A DNA stretch of 64,000 bases from Kitasatospora sp. NA04385 (GTDB taxonomy: Bacteria > Actinomycetota > Actinomycetes > Streptomycetales > Streptomycetaceae). Below are positions 34,155-42,561 of the stretch, piece after piece. Under the pieces are notes generated by a model. The model was not told the DNA's origin. It made no database searches and saw only the letters and a program-made list of their open reading frames with translations. The first letter of the stretch is position 1; every line of letters starts with the position of its first letter. The stretch lies in NCBI RefSeq assembly GCF_013364235.1, contig NZ_CP054919.1, positions 4,438,701-4,502,700 of the forward strand, in the 5' to 3' direction. A program made the translations under genes and the position numbers.

Positions 34155-34757
34155 ATGATCGAGATTCCTTCCGACCTCCACCGCGACGTCGTCCCGCTCG
34201 CCTTCCTCCTCGGCACCTGGGAGGGCGCGGGCGTCCACGCCCCCCTTCCCGGTCAAGAAGGCCCGGGCAGTGAGAAGTGCAACTTCGGCCAGGAGATCGT
34301 CTTCCGGCACGACGGCCGTCCCTTCCTGGAGTTCCGCTCCCGCACCTGGGTGCTGGACGAGCAGGGGGAGAAGGTCCGCGCACTGGAGACCGAGCACGCT
34401 TTCTGGCGGGTCACCAGCAACCAGCACGGCACCAGCGGCGAGCGCGAGATCGAGGTCTCCTCGGTCCGGGACGACGGCACCGTGGAGATCTGGTACGGCA
34501 AGCTGCACGACGGCAAGCCGCAGATCGACCTGGCCACCGACGCGGTCGCCCGGATCGAGGGCGCGGCCCCCTACAGCGGCGGCAAGCGGCTGTACGGCCT
34601 GGTCAAGGACGAGCTGCTCTGGGTCGGCGAGAAGGCCGCCCCCGAGGTGCCGCTGCGGCCGTACATGTCGGCGCAGCTGAAGAAGGTGCTCAACCCGGCG
34701 CAGTTGATCAACGACATCAACGACCTGCCGGACGACGGGATCGCGTTCTTCCGCTGA
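34155..34757 (+). CDS. FABP/nitrobindin-like beta-barrel protein
   Basis: A 200-residue THAP4/nitrobindin (DUF1794) family protein. The N-terminal GTWEGAG signature and alternating beta strands of a 10-stranded barrel are clear. Nitrobindins bind heme through a C-terminal His; none occurs in the last about 80 residues here, where PLRPYMSAQLKKV occupies the usual region. It may bind another ligand. Confidence 0.88.
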   Translation: MIEIPSDLHRDVVPLAFLLGTWEGAGVHAPLPGQEGPGSEKCNFGQEIVFRHDGRPFLEFRSRTWVLDEQGEKVRALETEHAFWRVTSNQHGTSGEREIEVSSVRDDGTVEIWYGKLHDGKPQIDLATDAVARIEGAAPYSGGKRLYGLVKDELLWVGEKAAPEVPLRPYMSAQLKKVLNPAQLINDINDLPDDGIAFFR

Positions 34758-34803
34758 CCCGATCGCATGCGCACGGGTAGGGGCCGGCCGGTCGGCCGGT
34801 CCC

Positions 34804-34820
34804 TACACTTGTCGTACGAC
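34804..34820. promoter_or_regulatory. Promoter element and palindrome upstream of nur
   Basis: TACACT (34804-34809) is followed by the perfect 10-bp palindrome GTCGTACGAC (34811-34820), which would cover the transcription start about 20-30 bases before the nur GTG. It could be an autoregulatory operator, although it does not look like the published Nur box. Confidence 0.35.
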
Positions 34821-34842
34821 CTCTCACCGGGCAGGGACACAC

Positions 34843-35289
34843 GTGGCGAACAGCGAGACCACCGACTGGAAGGCCGACCTGCGCGAGCGCGGCTACCGGC
34901 TGACCCCGCAGCGCCAGCTGGTGCTGGAGGCCGTCGACGCGCTCGACCACGCGACCCCGGACGAGATCCTGGGGCAGGTCCGCAAGACCGCCAGCGGTGT
35001 CAACATCTCCACCGTCTACCGGACGCTGGAGCTGCTGGAGGAGCTCGGCCTGGTCTCGCACGCGCACCTGGGCCACGGCGCCCCCACCTACCACCTGGCG
35101 GGCCGGCACACCCACCTGCACCTGGTCTGCCGGGACTGCGACAAGGTCACCGAGACCGACACCGAGATCGCCGCCCCGCTGATCGACAGCCTGCGCGCCG
35201 AGCACGGCTTCGACACCGACCTCAAGCACTTCGCCATCTTCGGCCGCTGCGCGGACTGCACCGCCAAGCTGGCGGACGGGCAGCCGTAA
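34843..35289 (+). CDS. nur: Nickel-responsive Fur-family regulator Nur
   Basis: Represses nickel uptake and iron superoxide dismutase genes when Ni(II) is bound (known for S. coelicolor Nur). The 148-residue sequence closely matches Nur: the winged helix GYRLTPQRQLVLEAV and ISTVYRTLELLEELGLVSHAHLGHG, and a His-rich metal region (HTHLHLVCRDC). A C-terminal CxxC (GRCADCTAK) forms the structural zinc site with CRDC. GTG 34843. Confidence 0.93.
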   Translation: MANSETTDWKADLRERGYRLTPQRQLVLEAVDALDHATPDEILGQVRKTASGVNISTVYRTLELLEELGLVSHAHLGHGAPTYHLAGRHTHLHLVCRDCDKVTETDTEIAAPLIDSLRAEHGFDTDLKHFAIFGRCADCTAKLADGQP

Positions 35290-35299
35290 GCTGGCGGGT

Positions 35300-36256
35300 A
35301 TGAAGAGCCCGCTGCTTGCCCTGCCCGGCGCCGTTCCGGCCGAAGGTCCCGACGAGGGGGTCGCCGCCCACTACGGCGACCTGTTCCGCGAGCAGCGCGC
35401 GCTGGCCGACGGACGCGGCTTCGTGGACCTGTCGCACCGCGGCGTGATCACCGTGACCGGCCCGGACCGGCTCAGCTGGCTGCACCTGCTGCTCACCCAG
35501 CACGTCAGCCAACTGCCGCCGCAGCACGCCACCGAGGCGCTGGTGCTCTCCCCGAACGGGCACGTGGAGCACGCGCTCTACCTGGTCGACGACGGGGAGA
35601 CCACCTGGATCCACGTCGAGCCCGGCGGCGCGCCCGCGCTGGTGACGTACCTGGAGTCGATGAAGTTCTGGAACCGGGTCGAGGTCGCCGACGCCACCGA
35701 GCAGTACGCGGTGGTCTTCCTGCCGGCCGGCTCCACCGCCCCGGTCGAGCGGGCCGCCGCCGTCCGCGAGCTCCCGTGGGGCCGGGACCTGTTCCTGCCG
35801 CGCGCCGAACTCGCGGCGGCCGCCGGGGAGTTCGGCCCGGCGGCGGGCGTCTGGGCGTACGAGGCGCTGCGGGTCGAGGGGCACCGGCCGCGGCTCGGCT
35901 TCGAGACCGACCACCGCACCATCCCGCACGAGGTGGACTGGCTGGGCAGCGCCGTGCACCTGCAGAAGGGCTGCTACCGCGGCCAGGAGACGGTCGCCCG
36001 GGTGCACAACCTGGGCCGCCCGCCGCGCCGCCTGGTGTTCCTGCACCTGGACGGCACCGAGGAGAAGCTGCCCGCGCACGGCACCGAGGTCCGCGTCGAG
36101 GGCCAGGAGCGCCCGGTCGGCTTCGTCACCTCCTCGGCCCGGCACCACGAGCTGGGCCCGATCGCGCTGGCCCTGGTCAAGCGCAACACCCCGGTGGACG
36201 CGGTCCTGCTGGCCGACGGCGTCCCCGGCACCCAGGACGTGATCGTCCCGGCCTGA
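35300..36256 (+). CDS. ygfZ: YgfZ/GcvT-like folate-binding protein
   Basis: Tetrahydrofolate-dependent factor that supports Fe-S cluster protein maturation. The 318-residue protein has the GcvT-like fold and the YgfZ signature KGCYRGQETVAR with its conserved Cys. ATG 35300 lies 10 bases after the nur stop with a poor ribosome-binding site; TAAGCT just upstream could instead give a leaderless transcript. Confidence 0.92.
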   Translation: MKSPLLALPGAVPAEGPDEGVAAHYGDLFREQRALADGRGFVDLSHRGVITVTGPDRLSWLHLLLTQHVSQLPPQHATEALVLSPNGHVEHALYLVDDGETTWIHVEPGGAPALVTYLESMKFWNRVEVADATEQYAVVFLPAGSTAPVERAAAVRELPWGRDLFLPRAELAAAAGEFGPAAGVWAYEALRVEGHRPRLGFETDHRTIPHEVDWLGSAVHLQKGCYRGQETVARVHNLGRPPRRLVFLHLDGTEEKLPAHGTEVRVEGQERPVGFVTSSARHHELGPIALALVKRNTPVDAVLLADGVPGTQDVIVPA

Positions 36257-36297
36257 GCGGCCTCCGCCTCCGTGAGACCCGCTCGTTCCTGAGAGGC

Positions 36298-36729
36298 TCA
36301 GACCTCCAGCAGGACGGTGAACGGCCCGTCGTTCACCAGCGACACCTTCATGTCGGCGCCGAACCGCCCGGTCTCCACCTGCGCGCCCAGTGCCCGCAGC
36401 TCGGCCACCACCGCGTCCACCAGCGGTTCGGCGACCGGGCCGGGCGCGGCGGCGTTCCAGGTGGGGCGGCGGCCCTTGCGGGCGTCCCCGTATAGGGTGA
36501 ACTGGCTGATCACCAGCAGCGGGGCGCCCAGCTCCGAGCAGGACAGCTCGGGGCTGCCGGGGAACAGCCGCAGCGTCCAGAGCTTGCGGGCCAGCTGGGC
36601 GGCCTGCGCCGGGGTGTCCTCGTGGGTGGCGCCGACCAGCACGCACAGGCCCGGCCCCTCGATCGCGCCGACCGTCTCGCCGTCCACCGTCACGGCCGCC
36701 CCGGCGACCCGCTGCACCACTGCTCGCAT
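36298..36729 (-). CDS. dtd: D-aminoacyl-tRNA deacylase
   Basis: Removes D-amino acids (and glycine) mischarged on tRNA. The 143-residue protein starts MRAVVQRVAGAAVTV and has the two active-site motifs: SQFTLYGD and the C-terminal NDGPFTVLLEV (Gly-cisPro region). The frame is open upstream, but ATG 36729 matches the family start. Confidence 0.95.
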   Translation of the reverse strand: MRAVVQRVAGAAVTVDGETVGAIEGPGLCVLVGATHEDTPAQAAQLARKLWTLRLFPGSPELSCSELGAPLLVISQFTLYGDARKGRRPTWNAAAPGPVAEPLVDAVVAELRALGAQVETGRFGADMKVSLVNDGPFTVLLEV

Positions 36730-37079
36730 GCCGCCCATTGTGCCGGGCCCGGTCCGCGGGGGGCGCGCGGCCTCCGGTTGCACGCCGGGGTCGCACGTGA
36801 TGCGCCCCGATTCGTGCAGGTGAACCCGTGGCGCGGATTCTTCGTACTAGCCAGGGGGCTTCGCCAGGGGGCCGTTCGGGTACTCGGGCGTGCGGCGCCG
36901 GGGCCCGGGGTGGCACGCTGTCCGACGGCCCGGGCCCATCCGGGCCCCGCGGGGGCGTCCGCCGTCCCGGCGAACCGCGTCACCCGCACGAGTGGCAGCG
37001 CCCGCCGGGGGGAACCCTGGGGGGCGGGCGGCCCGTGCTACCGGGGCGGGCACTGGTACTACGGCAGGTGGTCGGATTG
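36730..37079. other. Intergenic region between dtd and rsiG
   Basis: About 350 bases with no convincing gene. A 10-bp direct repeat, GCCAGGGGGC (36850-36859 and 36863-36872), lies near a TACTAG -10-like box. It probably holds the rsiG promoter. Upstream in-frame extension of rsiG is Gly/Pro/Arg-rich and unlikely to be coding. Confidence 0.5.
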
Positions 37080-37601
37080 ATGGACGTGAGCGCGGTCGAC
37101 GGGCTGGCCGGCCTGGCCCTGGAGGAACTGCGGGTGCTCCGCCGGGACGCGCTGGAGCAGGAGGCCGACCTCTCCTACCTGCGCCGCCTGCTGCACGGCC
37201 GGATGGACATCCTGCGGGCCGAACTGCAGCGCCGGGAGATCATCCCGTTGCAGGCCGTCGGCGAGACGCCGTGCGCGCTGCTGGACCGGCTGCCGGCGAT
37301 CCTCGCCGACGCCCCCTCGGCGACCCGCCGCCCGGCCCGGCACGTCACCCTGGGCCCGCCGCGCGGCGAGCGCTACCGGCTGGAGGCCGACGCCCTGATG
37401 GGCGACGTCCAACTGGCCGACCTGGCCGCGCACGCCACCGCCGACCTGCTGGCCGCCGTCGAGCGCCTGGACGAGCACCAGCGCGAGGTCTCCGGCCGCC
37501 GCCAGGCCCTCCAGCGCACCGCGGACGACTGCGGGGCCGAGATCACCCGCAGGTACCGTGAGGGGGAGGCCCGGGTCGACGACCTGCTCAGCGAGCGCTG
37601 A
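37080..37601 (+). CDS. rsiG: RsiG-like c-di-GMP-binding anti-sigma factor (for WhiG)
   Basis: Coiled-coil anti-sigma that, with c-di-GMP, sequesters the sporulation sigma WhiG (known for S. venezuelae RsiG). The 173-residue protein is two long helical segments around a less ordered middle. Each helix carries the published E(X)3S(X)2R(X)3Q(X)3D ligand motif with one change: E28-S32-R35-H39-D43 and Q134-S138-R141-Q145-D149. ATG 37080 is chosen because upstream sequence is not conserved-looking. Confidence 0.82.
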   Translation: MDVSAVDGLAGLALEELRVLRRDALEQEADLSYLRRLLHGRMDILRAELQRREIIPLQAVGETPCALLDRLPAILADAPSATRRPARHVTLGPPRGERYRLEADALMGDVQLADLAAHATADLLAAVERLDEHQREVSGRRQALQRTADDCGAEITRRYREGEARVDDLLSER

Positions 37602-37661
37602 GCGGGGCGGCCGCGGCCGGGGCCACCCTCACCCTCACCGCACCGCCCTGGAGACCCACCC

Positions 37662-38612
37662 GTGTCGCAGTCCGCCCCGCCCGCCCTCGCCGAGGTCATA
37701 CGCTCCGGCTTCACCGAGGGCCGCCACCGCGGTTCGCTGGTCCTGCTCGACGCCGACGGCGCCGTCGAGTTCGCCCTCGGCACCCCCGAGCTGCCGGTCT
37801 ACCCGCGTTCCACCGCCAAGCCCTTCCAGGCGGTGGCCACCCTGCGGGCCGGCCTCGACCTGCGCGGCGAACAGCTCGCGCTGGCCGCCTCCAGCCACTC
37901 CGCCGAGCCCTTCCACCGCGCCGCCGTGCGCAAGGTCCTCGCCGACGCCGGCCTCACCGAGGCCGCCCTGCGGCTGCCCGCCGACCTGCCGCTGGACGCG
38001 GTCGAGGCCGAGGAACTGCTGCGCTCCGGCGGGGAGCGCGCCCCGGTCCTGATGGACTGCTCCGGCAAGCACGCCGCCTGGCTGGCCGCCTCGGCCGCCA
38101 ACGGCTGGAGCCTGGAGACCTACCTCGACCCGGACCACCCGATCCAGCGGCTGGCCCGCACCGCCCTGGAGGAGGCCACCGGCGAGCGCGCCGCCCACCT
38201 GGGCACCGACGGCTGCGGCGCCCCGCTGCTGGCCGTCTCGCTCACCGGCCTGGCCCGCGGCTACCGCGCCCTGCTGCTGGCCGACCCGGGAACCGAGCAG
38301 CGCCGGGTCGCCGACGCGATGCGCGCCCATCCCGAGTACGTGGCCGGCACCCGCCGGGCCGACACCTGGCTGATGCGGGCGGTGCCCGGCGCGCTGTCCA
38401 AGATGGGCGCCGAGGCCGTCCAGGTGGTGGCGCTGGCCGACGGCCGGGCCCTCGCCTTCAAGGTCGAGGACGGCGCGGAGCGCGCCCGCGGCCCGGTGCT
38501 GGCCGCCGCGCTGCGCCGACTGGGCGTCCAGGACCCGGTGCTGGACCGGATCGCCGCCGCCCCGCTGCACGGCGGCGGCGACGTGGTCGGCGAGGTCCGC
38601 GCGGCCTTCTGA
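37662..38612 (+). CDS. L-asparaginase II (Rhizobium etli type)
   Basis: Hydrolyses L-asparagine to aspartate and ammonia. The 316-residue protein belongs to the thermolabile asparaginase II family, related to serine beta-lactamase-like folds rather than E. coli AnsB. Signatures are YPRSTAKPFQ (Ser-x-x-Lys), MDCSGKHAAWL and TDGCGAP with its zinc-binding Cys residues. GTG 37662. Confidence 0.92.
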   Translation: MSQSAPPALAEVIRSGFTEGRHRGSLVLLDADGAVEFALGTPELPVYPRSTAKPFQAVATLRAGLDLRGEQLALAASSHSAEPFHRAAVRKVLADAGLTEAALRLPADLPLDAVEAEELLRSGGERAPVLMDCSGKHAAWLAASAANGWSLETYLDPDHPIQRLARTALEEATGERAAHLGTDGCGAPLLAVSLTGLARGYRALLLADPGTEQRRVADAMRAHPEYVAGTRRADTWLMRAVPGALSKMGAEAVQVVALADGRALAFKVEDGAERARGPVLAAALRRLGVQDPVLDRIAAAPLHGGGDVVGEVRAAF

Positions 38613-38723
38613 CGGGCCGTCGGCGGGCGCACCGTCGGCGGACGCCGGGATGCCCGGGGCGGCACTTCGGTGCACGGTGGACGGCGGGGGAGCCATCCGC
38701 CGCCGCACCAGGGAGAGACCGCC

Positions 38724-38945
38724 ATGACCGACCACACCTACCGGGTCACCGAGATCGTCGGCTCCTCGCACGAGGGCGTGGACGCCGCGATCCGCAACGG
38801 CATCGCCCGGGCGAACCGGACGCTGCGCAACCTGGACTGGTTCGAGGTGGTGCAGGTCCGCGGCCACATCGCGGACGGCGAGGTCGAGCACTACCAGGTC
38901 GGCCTGAAGGTCGGCTTCCGGCTGGACGACAACGACGGCGCCTGA
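38724..38945 (+). CDS. Dodecin
   Basis: Small flavin-storage protein that forms hollow dodecamers. The 73-residue sequence has the dodecin fold VTEIVGSSHEGVDAAIRNGIARA, the flavin-stacking Trp in LDWFEVVQVRG, and the ending EVEHYQVGLKVGFRLDD. ATG 38724 follows AGGGAGAG. Its terminator lies immediately downstream. Confidence 0.95.
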   Translation: MTDHTYRVTEIVGSSHEGVDAAIRNGIARANRTLRNLDWFEVVQVRGHIADGEVEHYQVGLKVGFRLDDNDGA

Positions 38946-38975
38946 GGCCGCCCGGCGACAGCCCGCGAACGCGCG

Positions 38976-39010
38976 GAGGGGCGGGAGTCCGGACCGGACT
39001 CCCGCCCCTC
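38976..39010. terminator. Terminator between dodecin and ppa
   Basis: A 17+17-base palindrome around a single centre base (effective loop about 5), between convergent genes. Confidence 0.75.
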
Positions 39011-39048
39011 GCACAGGTGCTGCGGGGTGCCCCGGAGGGCGGTGCGGC

Positions 39049-39540
39049 TCAGTGGCCGCCCTGCTCCTGAAGGCGCTTGATCGAGGCGGTGATCTCGGCC
39101 TCGGCCTCGGCCCGGCCGACCCAGTCGGCGCCCTGGACGGACTTGCCCGGCTCCAGGTCCTTGTAGACCTCGAAGAAGTGCTGGATCTCCAGGCGGTCGA
39201 ACTCCGACACGTCCTGCAGGTCCTGCAGGTGCGACCAGCGCGGGTCGGTCGCCGGGACGCAGAGCAGCTTGTCGTCGCCGCCCGCCTCGTCCGTCATGTG
39301 GAACATGCCGATGGCGCGGCACTTGATCAGGCACCCGGGGAAGGTCGGCTCCTCCAGGATGACCAGTGCGTCCAGCGGGTCGCCGTCGTCCGCGAGGGTG
39401 CCCTCGACGTAGCCGTAGTCGGCCGGGTAGCGGGTCGAGGTGAAGAGCATGCGGTCCAGACGGAGCCGGCCGGTCTCATGGTCGACCTCGTACTTGTTGC
39501 GCGAGCCCTTCGGGATCTCGATCAGGACGTCGAACTCCAA
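39049..39540 (-). CDS. ppa: Inorganic pyrophosphatase
   Basis: Family I soluble pyrophosphatase (163 residues). The active-site lysine and metal-binding aspartates are in EIPKGSRNKYE, YPADYGYVEGTLADDGDPLDALVI and GGDDKLLCVPA. The start is TTG 39540 (reading M-EFDVLIEIPKG), placed by GGAGG six bases upstream and by the family N-terminus; an upstream TTG at 39552 would put the ribosome-binding site inside the gene. Confidence 0.96.
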   Translation of the reverse strand: MEFDVLIEIPKGSRNKYEVDHETGRLRLDRMLFTSTRYPADYGYVEGTLADDGDPLDALVILEEPTFPGCLIKCRAIGMFHMTDEAGGDDKLLCVPATDPRWSHLQDLQDVSEFDRLEIQHFFEVYKDLEPGKSVQGADWVGRAEAEAEITASIKRLQEQGGH

Positions 39541-39617
39541 CGGTTCCTCCAAGGGTTGGGACTGACAGAATCCAAGTGTCTCCTACGGCGGGGTGTGCTC
39601 AGGAAAGGGGCCGGTCG

Positions 39618-41048
39618 GTGAGATCAGGGACAGGGGCGGGGCGCGGGCGCGGGACCGTGCTGGCGGCCGCGCTGGGCGTGCTGCTGGCGGCCGGCCCGAC
39701 GCTCGCCGGCCCCGCCGCGGCCCAGCCCTCACCGGACTCCGGGTACGGCAGGCACACCGACGACGGCCGGCACCGGGCGGTGCCGGTCAAGGGCCCCGTG
39801 CTGGCCGCGGGCGGCGCCGCCGACAGCAAGGCCCCGACCGGGGGCGGGCTGCGCACCGTGCTCGGCGCCACCGTCCAGGACGCGGCGCTGGGCACCCTGA
39901 ACTTCGCGGTCGCCGACGCCGCCACCGGGGAGTTCCTGCTCGGCTCCCAGGAGGGCGTCCCGGCCACGCCCGCCTCCACCACCAAGCTCGCCACCGCCGT
40001 CGCCGCGCTCGCCCTGCTGCCCGCCGAGCGCCGGATCGCCACCACGGTCGTGCGGGGCGCCTCCGGCGGGATCACCCTGGTCGGCGGCGGCGACCCGACC
40101 CTGACCGCCCTGCCCGCCGACCAGGTCCGGATCGGCGGCGCCCCCGTCGACCGGGACAGCGCCCCCGCCTCGATGGCCGACCTGGCCCACCGCACCGCCG
40201 CCGCGCTGAAGGCCGCCGGCACCACCGAGGTCGAGCTCTCCTACGACACCTCGCTGTACAGCGGCCCGCTGCTGCACCCGGACCACGACGCGATGAACAT
40301 CGCCGCGGTCACCCCGCTGATGGTCGACGAGGGCCGGATCGACCCGCGCTCGCCCGACGAGGCCCCGGCCCGGGTGTTCGACCCGGCGGGGCAGGCCGCC
40401 GAGACCTTCGCCGGCCTGCTCAAGGCCGAGGGCGTCACCGTGCGGGGCAAGCCCGGCCAGGCCGCCGCGCCCGCCGGGGCCGCCGAACTGGCCCGGGTCG
40501 AGTCGCCGACGGTCGCCCGGTTGGTGGAACGGATGCTCACCACCTCCGACAACACGCTGGCCGAGGCGGTCGCCCGGCAGGCCGCGGCCGCCGCCGGGCA
40601 GCCCGCGAGCTTCGAGGGCGCGGCGAAGACGGTCACCGGCGAACTGGCCGCGCTCGGCGTGCCGCTGGACGGCGTGCGGATCACCGACGGCAGCGGCCTG
40701 GCCAAGGCCAACCTGATCCCGCCGATCACCCTGGTGAAGCTGCTCGCCGCGGCCGCCGCCCCGGCCCACCCGGAACTGCGCCCGGTGCTCACCGGCCTCC
40801 CGGTCGCGGGCTTCTCCGGCACCCTGCTCAACCGCTTCGGCGCGAAGTCCGGCGCGAACGGGGCCGCGGGCATCGTCCGCGCCAAGACCGGCACCCTCCA
40901 GGGCGTCAACACGCTGGCCGGCACCGTGGTCGACGCCGACGGCCGGGTGCTGGCCTTCGCCCTGATGACCCGCACCGACGCCGACCCCGCCGCGGCCCGC
41001 GCCGCCGTCGACCGGATCGTCGCCAGGATCGCCACCTGCGGCTGCTGA
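39618..41048 (+). CDS. dacB: D-alanyl-D-alanine carboxypeptidase / endopeptidase (PBP4, DacB family)
   Basis: Exported low-molecular-weight penicillin-binding protein that trims or cleaves peptidoglycan peptides. After a signal peptide (about 35 residues) the class C PBP motifs are present: Ser-x-x-Lys in ASTTKLA, SDN in TTSDNTLAE, and KTGTL near the end. The middle domain is like E. coli PBP4. GTG 39618 has AGGAAAGGGG upstream; 476 residues. It is divergent from ppa. Confidence 0.94.
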   Translation: MRSGTGAGRGRGTVLAAALGVLLAAGPTLAGPAAAQPSPDSGYGRHTDDGRHRAVPVKGPVLAAGGAADSKAPTGGGLRTVLGATVQDAALGTLNFAVADAATGEFLLGSQEGVPATPASTTKLATAVAALALLPAERRIATTVVRGASGGITLVGGGDPTLTALPADQVRIGGAPVDRDSAPASMADLAHRTAAALKAAGTTEVELSYDTSLYSGPLLHPDHDAMNIAAVTPLMVDEGRIDPRSPDEAPARVFDPAGQAAETFAGLLKAEGVTVRGKPGQAAAPAGAAELARVESPTVARLVERMLTTSDNTLAEAVARQAAAAAGQPASFEGAAKTVTGELAALGVPLDGVRITDGSGLAKANLIPPITLVKLLAAAAAPAHPELRPVLTGLPVAGFSGTLLNRFGAKSGANGAAGIVRAKTGTLQGVNTLAGTVVDADGRVLAFALMTRTDADPAAARAAVDRIVARIATCGC

Positions 41049-41160
41049 CCCGCCCGGGCCGCCCGCGCCGCCCGCCCGTCGCAGGTGTGCCCGGCCCCTC
41101 GGCGGGTAGCCGTGCGCGGGGTCCCTCCCCCGGGCGGGGGCGAGCACGTACGGTGAGGGC

Positions 41161-42327
41161 ATGACGAGCGCGAGCGGCGGTGCGGAGATGGTCGACTGGG
41201 ATCTCGCGGTGGCGACCGCGACGCGGCTCGCCCGGCCCGGGCCGCGGGTCGGCCGGGACGAGGCCAGGGCCGCCGTCGCCGAGCTGCGGCGGCACGCGGC
41301 GGAGGCCGAGCGGCACGTGCGGGAGTACACCCGGATGGGGTCGACCGCGGTGGCGGGGACGCCGGTGCTGGTGGTGGACCGGCCGGGCTGGGTGCGGGCC
41401 AACGTGGCGGGCTTCCGGACGGTGGTGCGCCCCCTGACGGAGAAGCTGGCGGCCCGCCGGGAGGGCGGCGGCCGGGGCGCGGCGGCGGCCGGTTCGGCGG
41501 GCGCGAAGGCGACGGGGGTGGAGGTCGGCGTGGTGCTGGCCTTCCTGTCGGCGAAGGTGCTGGGCCAGTACGAGACCTTCGCCCCGGCCGAGCTGCCGAG
41601 CGCCCCGGACAGCCCGGAGGGCCTGTTCGACCAGCCGCGGCGCGGCCTGGCCGTCCCGCCCGGGCGGCTGCTGCTGGTGGCGCCGAACATCGTCCAGGTG
41701 GAGCGCGAACTCGACGTCGCGCCGCACGACTTCCGGCTCTGGGTGTGCCTGCACGAGGAGACCCACCGGACCCAGTTCACCGCGGTGCCGTGGCTGCGCG
41801 ACCACATCCAGTCCGAGGTGCAGGACTTCCTGGCGCAGACCGACGTCGATCCGGCGGCCTTCCTGGAGCGGCTGCGCGAGGCGCTCGGCGGCCTGCCGAT
41901 CCCGGGCCTGGGCGGCGGGCGGCGCGCGGACCGCGAAGGTGCCGCCAGCGTCACCGACCTGGTGCAGACGCCCGCGCAGCGGGAGATCCTGGCCCGGCTG
42001 ACGGCGGCGATGTCGCTGCTGGAGGGCCACGCGGACGTGGTGATGGACGGGGTGGGGCCCGCGGTGGTGCCCTCGGTGGCGGAGATCCGGGAGAAGTTCC
42101 AGCGCCGCCGCGACCGGGGCAGCGGCCGGCTGGACCTGGCGCTGCGCCGCTTGCTCGGGATGGACGCGAAGCTGCGCCAGTACCAGGACGGCGCGGTGTT
42201 CGTCCGGGGCGTGGTGGAGCGGGTCGGGATGGACGGCTTCAACCGGGTGTGGACCTCGCCGAACACGCTGCCGACCAAGGAGGAGATCCACGACCCGGCG
42301 TCCTGGGTGTCCCGGGTGATCGGCTGA
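41161..42327 (+). CDS. Zinc-dependent metalloprotease, DUF2342 family
   Basis: Actinobacterial zincin-like protein (388 residues). The metal motif is HEETH in CLHEETHRTQF near residue 200, and a later Glu in SLLEGHADVVMDG is the probable third ligand. No signal peptide is evident, so it should be cytoplasmic. TACGGT ends 6 bases before ATG 41161, suggesting a leaderless transcript. It is conserved next to dacB and tilS. Confidence 0.92.
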   Translation: MTSASGGAEMVDWDLAVATATRLARPGPRVGRDEARAAVAELRRHAAEAERHVREYTRMGSTAVAGTPVLVVDRPGWVRANVAGFRTVVRPLTEKLAARREGGGRGAAAAGSAGAKATGVEVGVVLAFLSAKVLGQYETFAPAELPSAPDSPEGLFDQPRRGLAVPPGRLLLVAPNIVQVERELDVAPHDFRLWVCLHEETHRTQFTAVPWLRDHIQSEVQDFLAQTDVDPAAFLERLREALGGLPIPGLGGGRRADREGAASVTDLVQTPAQREILARLTAAMSLLEGHADVVMDGVGPAVVPSVAEIREKFQRRRDRGSGRLDLALRRLLGMDAKLRQYQDGAVFVRGVVERVGMDGFNRVWTSPNTLPTKEEIHDPASWVSRVIG

Positions 42328-42561
42328 ACCCGACCGGGAAGGCACCGCGGGCGTCCGTTCCCGACCGGTCCGTCAACCTCGCGGGTCGTACACCTGGCGG
42401 CAGCCGTAACGTTTCTCCATTCACCCGTACGTGGGACGGTGGATCCGCCGTTGGCGCGGGTGGCGTGGGCGGTGGCCGGATTCTGCGACCATCTGTGAGC
42501 GCCTGGTGACCGAGAGCTGACAGGCGGCCGACGTACCCCCCTCCGCCAAGGAGTGCCAACC

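Noticed and set aside
36828..37079. N-terminal extension of the rsiG frame
   Set aside because: The added residues are Gly/Arg/Pro-rich with no recognisable fold, while ATG 37080 begins the helical RsiG-like sequence.
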